The translations under genes were made by a program, and so were the position numbers. 64,000 nucleotides of DNA from positions 1-64,000 of the forward strand of contig JAMXDE010000087.1 in NCBI GenBank assembly GCA_026770025.1, in the 5' to 3' direction. The notes under the pieces are model-generated. The model did no database searches, was not told the origin of the DNA, and saw only the letters and a list, made by a program, of their open reading frames with translations. The stretch's first letter is position 1; the number at the start of each line of letters is the position of its first letter. Source of the DNA: Craspedostauros australis. Its lineage: Eukaryota; Bacillariophyta; Bacillariophyceae; Mastogloiales; Achnanthaceae. This document shows, one piece after another, positions 18,901 through 29,542 of this stretch.

Positions 18901-21614
18901 ACGGAGGCAACAAGACCTTCGATTGGAGTGGTTTCCATGATGACCAATACGACCTTTCGCCAGCAACCCCAGAGGAGAATGGTCTGGCCCCGACGCATGA
19001 CGATGCCGGAACCCCACCGCATGCAGCACCCACCATCGAAGAGGAACCTCCCGCGACAGGGGAGCTCATGATGACAGCCGGCTCCATCGAACCAATGGCA
19101 CACAAGCCCCATGAGGAGGACGACTCCAATCCAGGGCCATCGCACCTTCTTTGTTCGTCGGGACCACCATCCTACCAACAAATGGATGACGGCCCCGAAG
19201 AAAGGGGAGGGAATGGGAGGAACAGGCAAGAGAAGCGACCCCCCTTTACCATCAACGCCAGAAAGGACATCCCTTGGAGGATCAATTCCCACAGGACGAA
19301 CCAATCTAAAATCAAGACCATCTGCAAACGACAGGACGCTGTGGAGAACCCCACGCATGGATCGAACCTGGGCGCTGCTAGGAGTGCCACGAAGTCAAAA
19401 ACCGGGCTACGACATACACTGATGGACCTCGCACTACCCATTGATGGACCAGCAATCATGATGAGAGACAACAAGGCAATGTTACTGAACACCACGGCCC
19501 CTCCATTGCCCTTGAAGAAGAAACACTGCTCCTTGGCATTCCACCAGGTCCGAGAGTGCATCGCCGCAGGTATCATCGTACTCTGGTGCATTACTTCAAT
19601 CAACAACACCGCTGACATGCACACCAAACCACTCTCCAAAACCCCCTTCCGTCACATCGCATCGAAGACGGTCCTCAGGAACTTAATATACGAACCAGGG
19701 CCCTACCATGAAATCGTATCCCCCGCGAAACCGCGCGCCAAGGTCACCAGAGCGGAAGACGACCCCGACCTGCCAACCGATCGACCAGAGGAGCAATCAT
19801 GCCACAGCAAGAGACGCACCGATACAAGAAACATCAATGTCATCCGGTACCAACAAACACGCATGGACATCAGCACATCGTCAACTACCCTCTGGCTCGC
19901 GAGAACTCGACGGGAGCCGACCCCTCTAGAGAGGTCCCGGAGAAGGCCACCCAGACCTGTCACACCGATCGCAATCACGTTGGCCGAATCCAACCGACGG
20001 GCCCCACCGAGTTTTGTTGTCGCATGCGACATGCCCGATATCCTTGCCACGACTAACAATTACGAGCCGAGTAATGGACCACGTGACAATTTTCGTCACC
20101 AACCCGTCGACGCATCACCAACGGATCCCGCAACAGAATCCAGCCCACTGCCAGACACCAATTATTCATTGACATCGGGAAGTTTGACGCCTCGGATTTT
20201 CATCACGCCGGAACACGTTGCCAGCTCTCAGGTACTGTACCCTACAAGGAAGAAGGGAACCTTCCGTGGAATTGTCACAGGCTACAGTGGTCACAGGGCC
20301 TGTATCACCTGTACCAAGGGCAACAGGAAGGTCCATGCTGACACCATGTCCTATGCAGACAGCCAATCCGTATTTCCGCTTTCCCTCTATGAATATCTCG
20401 ATGAAGACCTCAAGGATACCGAGGCCCCCAGCATCGCGATCGCTGATGGACAGTATTTCTACCCAGCTGACGATGGCGCATGGGCAGAGAAACCCAGCAT
20501 GGACAGATCCACGAATCTGAGATCATCGACCTGCCACTTCTTCAGTTTGAGGAAGAACTGCATTCCTGTCATCCTCGCACGAGCGAAGCAGACACAAAGT
20601 ATCCAGAACCAGAGCGACCCCATCGCAGTGAACTTGGAACGGACACAGGCAGCACTCAAACAGGATCCTAGTCTACCCATCACCGAGGATGAGATAGTCA
20701 ACGGCATCCCTGAAATCGATGACCGACAACCCTGCCTCAAGGAAGGAGAGACAGTCAATGGGAAATTCCTATCAGAGGTTCCAGAAGGGTACATCGATCA
20801 GGAACCCGCAGCAACCAGCGCAGCCAAGCCAAGGGAAACCACTGACACAGAAGCTGCAATTGCACAAGGAATTGTCACCAGCTCACTGCCCATCCCCAGG
20901 CCATCAGTCCAACGCTCCCAACACACGTCGCCACCACCCAAGATCTTGGCCGGTACTCATGATAGGGGAGTCTACATTGACAAGTATAGACCACTCCAGA
21001 AGGCCCCAGATCCTTCCAACAAGAAGGACATGCCAGAGTCAGAATCTCTGGGCATCGAGGAGTCGACACCCATCTACCGACCAGACAAGATCAACCCAAA
21101 CCAGGCGCATACCCAAACCACCCATGCCAGCAACCACATCGACGACTGTGGCGACTCCCCAGATGAAAGAGAGACCCTTGATGAATCAGTGGGAACACCA
21201 TTACCACCCAGGAGCCCAGAGATCATGGTGAGGATCTTCGATGCTCCCAATCAGCCCAGGAAGATCGTGACGAGCCCATCTCTACGCCCAGCAACCAGAC
21301 CAAGGCTGGGAGAGGAGCATTTGGATATGCACCCAATGCCATTGACCCCGCAAGACGGGTCGGTGACCGGAAGATCGTTCTCCATGACGGAACCAGGTGC
21401 CAAGGAGGCCACCAACCCAAGGAAGAGGACCAGAATGGACCTTCCCATGCCAGAGCCATCCCCATCCCCAAGGCGACTCCAATCCTGCAACGTCATGCCA
21501 AGGGCACGAACGACAGCCATGAACTACATGCCCAACCATCTGTCCATCCTTGACCCTACCAACAAGATCAGAGCAGTCCCCCGCACTGATCCCAGATCGG
21601 ACCAAGCCACCCAA
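15918..21614 (+). pseudogene. Element B1 polyprotein, deleted for IN and most RT, 5' part
   Basis: This frame is open to the A2 insertion and resumes in phase at 29543. The first ~230 residues look like a non-canonical Gag. A duplicated His/Gly/Pro/Asn-rich region follows (genomic 16865-18555). A segment resembling the region after the protease in D comes next (compare RQYRMPDEN with RQTIIVPDG). The sequence GPPSYQQMDDGPEERGG aligns with B3. The frame then jumps straight to a partial RNase H (KTICKRQ, DNKAMLL, NNTADMHTKPLSK). Protease DSG, integrase, RT with YVDD and the first RNase H acidic residues are absent. Despite these deletions there is no stop codon in about 1,900 codons. It is a non-autonomous, coding derivative of the B family. 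Confidence 0.85.
16865..18555 (+). repeat. ~845-bp tandem duplication inside B1 ORF
   Basis: Two in-frame copies (about 16865-17705 and 17706-18555) share the ordered motifs RRPPEAK/RRPPDAK, TTTRDPGD, WDHHGTMG/WNHHGTMG, PHGMAS, NPTAN and GYPPR. They also share a closing AKLTKRRP/AKLAKQRP. The copies have diverged to perhaps half identity at protein level. The segment is low-complexity and rich in His, Gly, Pro and Asn. Confidence 0.85.
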
Positions 21615-22401
21615 TGTTGGCAAGTTCCGCTCACGGTAACCTACGATCGTGGAAGATGGTGTTGGTTGATAGTCGTCTGTTTGCTATTTCATTACATTGG
21701 CACTCCGATACTCTCGGTGTCCGTTCGTTCTCTTGCCCGATGCTCTCGGCGCTTCAATCTGTTTCGTAGATTCGGTCTCCGACTATGAGTCGGTACGCGA
21801 GATCCTCTCTCGCTCCTCTCTGTATTCTCTCTCTCTCAACATCGTGTGTTCGTGCTACACGATACTCCGTGTTCGATGCGTGCTCCGCATTCGACACTCC
21901 GTTCATTCAGTACTGGCTTCTACTCCATGAGTACTTACCATTTGAAGTTCACCTTCAGTACCCATGATCTTCATGGGTCATCGTATCTTCGCCTCCTGCT
22001 CTGACTTGGAGACAGCTGTCAACGTGGTGACATGCTGACATCCTGTTGACGTCAGTAGGCGTCCTTCTGCTCTCCAGATGTCACGTTCCATTGGTGATGC
22101 AGTAGTCTGTCAGATGATATCGTCATCTGAGGTTTAGTTGGGAAGTACCTCGAGATTCTCTTGGTACCATTGATGCATGGACGGACGATCTTCTGATTCT
22201 CTCAGAAATCGTTATTTGCAAATTTCCTCCAGAAATCTTGCCCCTTTTCGTGTGTTCCATTTCCCCTGTAATTCTGACGAATCACAGTATACTATCGACA
22301 CGAGTATAGTTATACCGTCCAAGTGCGTATGAGAGAATAGCGGGTGAACGATGCACATATACACGTACATCTTGACATATACTCACATGTACATCTCGAC
22401 A
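21615..22401 (-). repeat. 3' LTR of family-A element A2
   Basis: A 787-bp LTR. In element sense it runs TGTCGAGATG...CTTGCCAACA. The polypurine tract CACAGGAAGGG lies directly before it in element sense. It is nearly identical to the 5' copy at 28750-29536. The element is flanked by the 6-bp duplication ACCCAA (21609-21614 and 29537-29542). Removing one copy and the element restores the B1 frame. Confidence 0.96.
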
Positions 22402-22421
22402 CCCTTCCTGTGTGCATTCGG

Positions 22422-25400
22422 TCATTCGAATGTTCTCGATGTGTCAAGGTACGACTTCTCGTGTTCACGTTGCAAGTTGGCCTTGATGTTCTTGGTGAAT
22501 CCGTCGCTTGTGTTCTGCTCGGATTTGACGAAAATGATTTCGATGGTTTTGTTGATTACCATGTTCCTCACATAGTGATGGCGCACGTCGATGTGCCGCG
22601 ATCGTTGGGATGTTGATGGGTTCTTGGCGATGAAGATCGCTCCGATATTGTCCACTCGGACCTTGATCGGTGTCTTCACTGGGACGCCCACACTTTCGAG
22701 TAGCTGCATGACGAAGAAGATTTCCTTTGCCGCTTCGGAAAGGGCAACGTATGCTGCTTCGGATGAGCTGAGTGTGACGGCCTTCTGTGCCTTGGATCGC
22801 CAAAGGATTGGTACCTTGCACAGGTATAGGATGAACCCTCCTACGCTGATTCTCGTGTTCTTGTCTCCTGCATATTCGCTATCGCAGAAGAGCTCCATGT
22901 CCCAGCCGTCGTCGTCTGGACGCGCTGGATGGATCTTCAATCCATAGTCCTTTGTATCGATCACATACTTGATGATTCGATACATCTCCTTCATTGCAGC
23001 CTTGGTGGGCCCGATCAATACCTTGGAGAGTTCCCTCACAGGGTTCGCGATATCTGGTCGCGAGTGCTTGATGAGGAAGAGTAGCATACCGACGCCTCGG
23101 CGATATTCGGCATGTTCTTCCGGTCCGACCTTTTGCAGTCCGTTATCTTCGGATGGTCGTACGATGATTTGACCCGGGGTTCCCGGTGTCACATAGCGCT
23201 GCATCTTCTCAACCTTGGTTCCGAAATCTTTGATGAGATGTCGGATGAGGTGTGGTTGACGCAATGTCGCTCTAGTCTTGTCATGGTTCAGTTCGATGTT
23301 GCAGCTGAGGTAGTCTCCGAGTCCGCGCTCGATTGTCACCTTGAATTTGCTGCCTTGGATGTCCTTCAGGAATGTCTCCAGTGCCTTGGAGTCTCCGCAA
23401 CAGAAGCAATCGTCCACGTAGATGGCCACGATTATGCTTCCTTCGTTCGTCTTCCTGTAGAACAGGCACGGGTCTGCTGCGCTCTGTTCGAAGTTGATAT
23501 TCTTGAGGGTCGATACCAACATCTTGAACCATTGCCTGGCGCTCTGCACAAGTCCGTAGATTGGCTTGTGTAGGGTCAGGGCTTCGTCTGCTTGATGATC
23601 CATCCCGTTGGGACAGTTCATATAGATCTCCTCGTCGAGGTCTCCATGTAGGAATGCCGTTACGACATCGACGAGTGCGCAGTCCATCTTCTTGATTAGC
23701 ATGATCACCATCATGACCCGATAGGTCACGTCATGGATGACGGGTGAGTAATGCTCTTGGAAGTCTACTCCTGCGACTTGTGAATACCCACATGCAACGA
23801 GCCGCGCTCGATGTGTGCCGTCACGCTTCAGCTTGAAGACCCATTTGCACTTGCAGCATCTGCGGCCGCGTGGGATGGCGTCTCGTTTGATCTTGCTGTA
23901 CACCTTGCGTGTATCCATAGAGTCGAACTCCTTCTTGATGGCTGCTCGATATCCCTTTCGATGGATAGGATCTGGGTGATTGAAGGCTCCGTCGAACGTT
24001 GTGGGTTCGATGTGCTTCTCTGGTTCCTTGTTCTCGTCCTGCATCGACAGTCCGATGTCGATCGCTGGTGATTCGGTAATGATTGCATTCATTCCGTATA
24101 GTCCTGTTGTGCTATGATGAATAATCTCGATCTCTTCATCTTCGTCTTCAATTTCTTCATCATCTGTAGTTTCGTTGTTGGAGTCGTCGATCATCTCGTC
24201 GCTGAGTTCGTCACTCACCTCGTTGGATGATGGATCGCTCTCATAGCCTTCTTCCTTTCGACCTCGTTCGTTGAAGTCTGCGAGCTCGCGCAGAGCTCTG
24301 GGAATACTCTTCCCTGCAGTTGACTTGGGATTAGCTTCTCCCTTCCTGCCTCGTGCTTTGTGACGTCGGATTCTCTCCTTTCTAGCTATGTCACGCTTGT
24401 TTGGTTTGCTTGGTGGAGATCTGGATGGTGTGTCATGTGTAGACCTCGCTGGTGTATTTGGAGGGGTGACACCTGTCTCATCATCGGCTTCGTCGCCGGA
24501 GGGTAGGATTTCGTCATCCTCATGATTGGATTCGCTCCGATCTTCCTCGTCATTCTGGATTAGTTGGGTCACTACTCCGTCGTCCTCATCATCCTCATCA
24601 TCGCTGTCTGATAGGATGTAGTATCTGTTGCTGTCAGCGAAAGATACTCTCTTCGCTTCTGATGTTTGACGCGTTGCCGTTCTTGGCGTTGCTCCCTTCC
24701 GTCCGATGGTTGTGAAGCCGTCTGCGTCTGTCGTTCCTGTTTCATTGGATATGTTCGGTGCTGGTGCCCAGCCACGGAACTGTCCGTACGATTGGTTGAG
24801 CCACTTGATGTCCCATGAACAGATGAGTGACTTGGTCGATGGTCTGTACATGTTGTAGACTCCTGATGCATGTTGGTGTGCATATCCGATGAACACCATC
24901 TCTTCTCCTCTGTTCTTGAGTTTGGCGGTGATCCCGCCGTAGGTGGTCTTCACAACACCTACTTCTCCAAATGTGCGGAGTGCATCCGCATATGGTGGAT
25001 CGTTGCCGAAGAATTGTCGATGTGGTGACTCCTTCTGGTTCTTTGCTACGGTGATGTTGGCGATGGCGGTGGCAGTGCTAGCAGCCGCTGCCCACAGGCC
25101 ATGCCTATACTCTTTGTCGAGCTGTGCTCCGTTGAGCATGGAGCGGATCTTGGTGTAGAGGTATGCGAACTTGCGTTCCACTCTGCCGTTTTGTTGCGGC
25201 GTGTTCGATGCCGTGTATTCGAATTTCACGTTGAGGCCTGCATCGATGAGAATATCCTCCGTGGATTTGTTCTCTCCGCTGTTGTCACCTCGGAAGATGA
25301 TCTGTTGGTCACCAGTCTGTGACTTGATCGTTTGAACGAATCGTTTGATGTACCCTGGTTGATCACTCTTGTTCTTGAGAAAGAAACTCCAGCAGTGATC

Positions 25401-28400
25401 CGTGCAGTTGTCCACGATCAGGGTCCAGTAGCGTTTATCTCCGAAGCTTATGTGTTTAGTGTAACTAATGTCAATGAAGAGCCGTTCGCCACGGCGAGTT
25501 GCTCTTGGAATGGTTCCCTTCGGAATATTCTTCACTCTTGCGTTCGCGACCGCGCAGTCGCGACATACCGGCATCTCGCCGATAATCTTCCATCCATATT
25601 GAGCGGCTGTTCGCTTCATGGTTTCGAGTGGCGCGTGGCCGAGCATTCGGTGCAGGTTCACCGCGCTGATTTCCTTGGATGGATTCTTGACGATGGCTGT
25701 GCAAGCCTTGTCGTCGTCTGTCGGCATGATGGGATGCATCTGCACTCCCGTGATGAATCCGTTGGATGTAGGGAAGACTCGATCGAACACGATCTTCGTT
25801 CCGGATCCGTTGATGATGTCCATTAGAATGCCGTTGTTACCAAGCTGGTAACCATTGTACAGAGCCTTGTTTGTGGAGAAAAGGTTCACCGCCATCTTGG
25901 GTGTGTACTTCACATCATCGAGCCGGATGATGTGGCCAGTGTTGTCTCGCTGTTTGACTTTCAAGCGAATGGATCCCATCTTGGGAGAATCCAGCTTCGT
26001 GCTGTCTCCCACTTGGACGAAGGACTTGATGTGCCGCACGTTGAAGAGAGCGGCGTCCGAGTTGACAATGTGACACGAAGCTCCGCTATCGGCGAGCCAG
26101 GTGTCCTTGTTGACCTTGTCCTTGTACTTGGTGCTCAGCTCGTGGAGTTGCTCCACAGCTGCCGCAGCTATCTCGTCGTCGAAGCAGCCGTCGTCGTCGT
26201 CTTCGTGAACTCCATCTTCGTTGTATGGATGATGATGATCTCCGTCATCCATGTCATCGGGTAGTTGCGCGTAGTCCGATGGAATTGTACTGTTCCGATG
26301 AGATCCTGTGGCTGGATCGTATGGGTGGACGCGTGATCGCTCTCGCAAGAGCACGCGCATGCATCCTCCAAGGATGTAATGCAGATCCGTCTCTGGGATC
26401 GTTTCCCAATCGTTCCCTTCCAGTATGCGGTTGATGATGATTGCATTGGCGAGGATCTCTTCGATTGATTCGAAGTGCTCGGATAGGATGGATCCCATCA
26501 TGTTCATCCATATTGGCATGAGTGCTCCTCGTGTGGTTCCTGGGAACACTCGCATCCCCGCTTCCATCACGGCGTCAAAGATGAGCTGCTTTTGGATTAT
26601 CAATGCTGTTGCTGTTGCATTCGGGATGGTGCTGTGACGGAGGAGGTAGTCGACGCTGTTGGGATCCTCAATATCCGGGAAGTCGATATTCGCTGGATAG
26701 ATGACACGCTCGTTTGGATTAAAGCTGTCGTCTGGATGATTGCCGTCCTCGGATTCGTCGCTGTCATCCTCGTCGAAGATGCCCGATCTGTTGTTCCCCG
26801 CCGCTGGAGGAGGAGGCGCCGCGGCGCGGCGCGTTTCGCCTTGATTGATGAAGGTTCCCGTTCTCTCGTATCTCCCAGCTTGAGGAGGAGGCAACTCGTC
26901 GCGGTTCGCCTCGTCGTCTTCATCTGCGCCGTCCTCGTCGGCGTCGTCGTCATCGTCATCGCTCATGGCCTCTTCGATGTCGCTATCGTTGGCCTCGTCC
27001 ATCTCAGCTTCGTCGCCGTATGAACCGATCAGGTCGTGCGCGTTGAAGCAGCATTCGTAGCTCACTTCGCGTCTTGGATCCACCTCGTGGATGATTGGCT
27101 CCTCGCTGAGCCACTCCGGTACGATCTCATCGTCCTGCACTTCGTTGTCACTTCCGACACACTCGAAGTTATCGAAGAAGGAGTCTTTGATGTAGTCGTC
27201 GGACACCAACATGCAGAGCGGCATGTCCTTCGCAGAGAGTACCATCTCGTGTCCGCTCTTGTCGTGTCCTTGCGTTGCTGTGTTGGCCTGTTCGTCGGCC
27301 TTCTTCTTCTCGTTGAACTTCTTCTTTCGGCACTCCGCCTCGCGGTGTCCGAAGATGCCGCAATAGTTGCACTTGCCCTTGAAGCCGCTTCCCTTGTTGC
27401 GCTTTCCGTTCATTTTGTTGTTGTTGTTGTTATTTTTCTTGTTGTTTGACTTCTTGCGTTCTGGGCAATCGGCGGATCTATGGCCATACACGCCACAGTT
27501 GTGACAAGTACCCTTGAAGTTACCGGTGCTTGTGAAACCGGTGTCGTTGCTCTTTGTGTTGCTGTCTTGGAAGTCGTCGACGTATGCTTTGCCCCCTCTG
27601 TGCGTGGCGTATGCAGTACGGAGTACTCCTCTGATCGTGTTGATGGTGACCAGTTCCGGATTGAACGTGAGTTGGTGTTGGAAGTTCACGATGTGAGTTC
27701 TGTACTCGTTGCTCACCGTGCTGAGGATTTGCATGATCATTTCCTCGTCCGAGATCTCGTATTTGACATCGTGGAGACGCGATCGTAGACTCTCGAGTTG
27801 CGTGATGTAAATGTCGGGGTCCGTGTCTCTCTTCATCTTTTCGTTGTTGAATTGGCGCTTGAGTTTGATCTTCGTCACTGCGTCGGATGGTCGGAACTTC
27901 TCCGCGAGAACGTTCCACGCTCCGTGTGCGTCTCCTTCGGGGTAGTCGTCGGAGATGCATTGGTTGATGTACTGGATGGCCTGCTTGCCTTTTCCTTTCT
28001 CTGCATCCATCATGAGGATTAGATCGCTGAAGCAGTCGCATCCTAGCTCGTAGATCTCCTCCATCGCTTCCTTGTCTTCATCGGCGGCTGCCGCGATCTC
28101 ACTCACTGTTGGCACCTTGGTCTTGCCCAACATCACGTCTCTCGTCTTCTGTGCACGAGCGTATGCCTTCGCTTGGGACTCCCATGCGCTGTAGTCTTCC
28201 TGTTCACCACTGAACATCGGCGCCTTGATGCGTCGCTTGTTCATGTTGGCTGATGTCGCCATGTTGGTTCGTTGTTTCGTCGTTGGTGCGCTCGCGCCCT
28301 TGATTTCCGTCTGTTTCTGTGTTGCCGATTCTTCGAATTTCACCTGTTGTTGCGCGGAGATTGTTTTCGTCACAAATTCTCCTCCTGGTGGTGTCTCACT

Positions 28401-28667
28401 TTTACCACCCTGTTTGGCTGTGCGAATGCTCTTCGTCACACCAGTCTCCTCTTGCTTGATCGCCTCGAGAATCCTCTTCTCCTTACGATGTAGTCTTGCA
28501 GACCGTTCTTCTTCGGTCTTGTCGATTGCGCTTGCGTCTGCGCCTGATAGGACAGTAGCCGCGGCTGCTTCCTTCTCTTGTCGTGGTGGAGTCTCACTCG
28601 CACCTTCTTCTTTCTTGATACCCGGATTGGACAGAGGGATCTCTTTCAATTCCTCTTCCTCGCTCAT
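22422..28667 (-). CDS. Family-A Copia Gag-Pol polyprotein (A2)
   Basis: A 2,081-residue single-frame Gag-Pol with no stops. UBN2-like capsid is at about 150-360. CCHC knuckles are at 388-401 and 433-446. An acidic spacer spans about 500-645, and a fast-diverging unknown module spans about 655-770. Protease DSGA is at 860-863. The integrase finger has His1006, His1011, Cys1035 and Cys1038. The integrase core has Asp1066, Asp1128 and Glu1164. RT YVDD is at 1750-1753. RNase H has Asp1929, Asp2006 and Asp2055. The RNase H glutamate in the SSSEAEY motif is Ala in this copy (residue 1972, GCA at 22752-22754), whereas A3 has Glu. This should impair RNase H, so A2 may be unable to complete reverse transcription by itself. 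Its start MSEEEE is conserved in A1 and A3. Confidence 0.95.
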   Translation of the reverse strand: MSEEEELKEIPLSNPGIKKEEGASETPPRQEKEAAAATVLSGADASAIDKTEEERSARLHRKEKRILEAIKQEETGVTKSIRTAKQGGKSETPPGGEFVTKTISAQQQVKFEESATQKQTEIKGASAPTTKQRTNMATSANMNKRRIKAPMFSGEQEDYSAWESQAKAYARAQKTRDVMLGKTKVPTVSEIAAAADEDKEAMEEIYELGCDCFSDLILMMDAEKGKGKQAIQYINQCISDDYPEGDAHGAWNVLAEKFRPSDAVTKIKLKRQFNNEKMKRDTDPDIYITQLESLRSRLHDVKYEISDEEMIMQILSTVSNEYRTHIVNFQHQLTFNPELVTINTIRGVLRTAYATHRGGKAYVDDFQDSNTKSNDTGFTSTGNFKGTCHNCGVYGHRSADCPERKKSNNKKNNNNNNKMNGKRNKGSGFKGKCNYCGIFGHREAECRKKKFNEKKKADEQANTATQGHDKSGHEMVLSAKDMPLCMLVSDDYIKDSFFDNFECVGSDNEVQDDEIVPEWLSEEPIIHEVDPRREVSYECCFNAHDLIGSYGDEAEMDEANDSDIEEAMSDDDDDDADEDGADEDDEANRDELPPPQAGRYERTGTFINQGETRRAAAPPPPAAGNNRSGIFDEDDSDESEDGNHPDDSFNPNERVIYPANIDFPDIEDPNSVDYLLRHSTIPNATATALIIQKQLIFDAVMEAGMRVFPGTTRGALMPIWMNMMGSILSEHFESIEEILANAIIINRILEGNDWETIPETDLHYILGGCMRVLLRERSRVHPYDPATGSHRNSTIPSDYAQLPDDMDDGDHHHPYNEDGVHEDDDDGCFDDEIAAAAVEQLHELSTKYKDKVNKDTWLADSGASCHIVNSDAALFNVRHIKSFVQVGDSTKLDSPKMGSIRLKVKQRDNTGHIIRLDDVKYTPKMAVNLFSTNKALYNGYQLGNNGILMDIINGSGTKIVFDRVFPTSNGFITGVQMHPIMPTDDDKACTAIVKNPSKEISAVNLHRMLGHAPLETMKRTAAQYGWKIIGEMPVCRDCAVANARVKNIPKGTIPRATRRGERLFIDISYTKHISFGDKRYWTLIVDNCTDHCWSFFLKNKSDQPGYIKRFVQTIKSQTGDQQIIFRGDNSGENKSTEDILIDAGLNVKFEYTASNTPQQNGRVERKFAYLYTKIRSMLNGAQLDKEYRHGLWAAAASTATAIANITVAKNQKESPHRQFFGNDPPYADALRTFGEVGVVKTTYGGITAKLKNRGEEMVFIGYAHQHASGVYNMYRPSTKSLICSWDIKWLNQSYGQFRGWAPAPNISNETGTTDADGFTTIGRKGATPRTATRQTSEAKRVSFADSNRYYILSDSDDEDDEDDGVVTQLIQNDEEDRSESNHEDDEILPSGDEADDETGVTPPNTPARSTHDTPSRSPPSKPNKRDIARKERIRRHKARGRKGEANPKSTAGKSIPRALRELADFNERGRKEEGYESDPSSNEVSDELSDEMIDDSNNETTDDEEIEDEDEEIEIIHHSTTGLYGMNAIITESPAIDIGLSMQDENKEPEKHIEPTTFDGAFNHPDPIHRKGYRAAIKKEFDSMDTRKVYSKIKRDAIPRGRRCCKCKWVFKLKRDGTHRARLVACGYSQVAGVDFQEHYSPVIHDVTYRVMMVIMLIKKMDCALVDVVTAFLHGDLDEEIYMNCPNGMDHQADEALTLHKPIYGLVQSARQWFKMLVSTLKNINFEQSAADPCLFYRKTNEGSIIVAIYVDDCFCCGDSKALETFLKDIQGSKFKVTIERGLGDYLSCNIELNHDKTRATLRQPHLIRHLIKDFGTKVEKMQRYVTPGTPGQIIVRPSEDNGLQKVGPEEHAEYRRGVGMLLFLIKHSRPDIANPVRELSKVLIGPTKAAMKEMYRIIKYVIDTKDYGLKIHPARPDDDGWDMELFCDSEYAGDKNTRISVGGFILYLCKVPILWRSKAQKAVTLSSSEAAYVALSEAAKEIFFVMQLLESVGVPVKTPIKVRVDNIGAIFIAKNPSTSQRSRHIDVRHHYVRNMVINKTIEIIFVKSEQNTSDGFTKNIKANLQREHEKSYLDTSRTFE

Positions 28668-28737
28668 TCAGCCTGCTGCTCTTGAATGATGTTCGTCTTC
28701 CTCGCACGATACGATTCGCGGGCTCGCCCTGATCTAT

Positions 28738-28749
28738 CGTTTATAAACG
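28738..28749. promoter_or_regulatory. Palindrome CGTTTATAAACG next to 5' LTR (A2)
   Basis: Perfect self-complementary 12-mer between the 5' LTR and the leader, identical to A1 and A3. See the finding on palindromes in place of a primer-binding site. Confidence 0.7.
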
Positions 28750-29536
28750 TGTTGGCAAGTTCCGCTCACGGTAACCTACGATCGTGGAAGATGGTGTTGG
28801 TTGATAGTCGTCTGTTTGCTATTTCATTACATTGGCACTCCGATACTCTCGGTGTCCGTTTGTTCTCTTGCCCGATGCTCTTGGCGCTTCAATCTGTTTC
28901 GTAGATTCGGTCTCCGACTATGAGTCGGTACGCGAGATCCTCTCTCGCTCCTCTCTGTATTCTCTCTCTCTCAACATCGTGTGTTCGTGCTACACGATAC
29001 TCCGTGTTCGATGCGTGCTCCGCATTCGACACTCCGTTCATTCAGTACTGGCTTCTACTCCATGAGTACTTACCATTTGAAGTTCACCTTCAGTACCCAT
29101 GATCTTCATGGGTCATCGTATCTTCGCCTCCTGCTCTGACTTGGAGACAGCTGTCAACGTGGTGACATGCTGACATCCTGTTGACGTCAGTAGGCGTCCT
29201 TCTGCTCTCCAGATGTCACGTTCCATTGGTGATGCAGTAGTCTGTCAGATGATATCGTCATCTGAGGTTTAGTTGGGAAGTACCTCGAGATTCTCTTGGT
29301 ACCATTGATGCATGGACGGATGATCTTCTGATTCTCTCAGAAATCGTTATTTGCAAATTTCCTCCAGAAATCTTGCCCCTTTTCGTGTGTTCCATTTCCC
29401 CTGTAATTCTGACGAATCACAGTATACTATCGACACGAGTATAGTTATACCGTCCAAGTGCGTATGAGAGAATAGCGGGTGAACGATGCACATATACACG
29501 TACATCTTGACATATACTCACATGTACATCTCGACA
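28750..29536 (-). repeat. 5' LTR of family-A element A2
   Basis: A 787-bp copy of the A LTR, nearly identical to 21615-22401. It joins the 6-bp target duplication ACCCAA at 29537. Confidence 0.96.
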
Positions 29537-29542
29537 ACCCAA

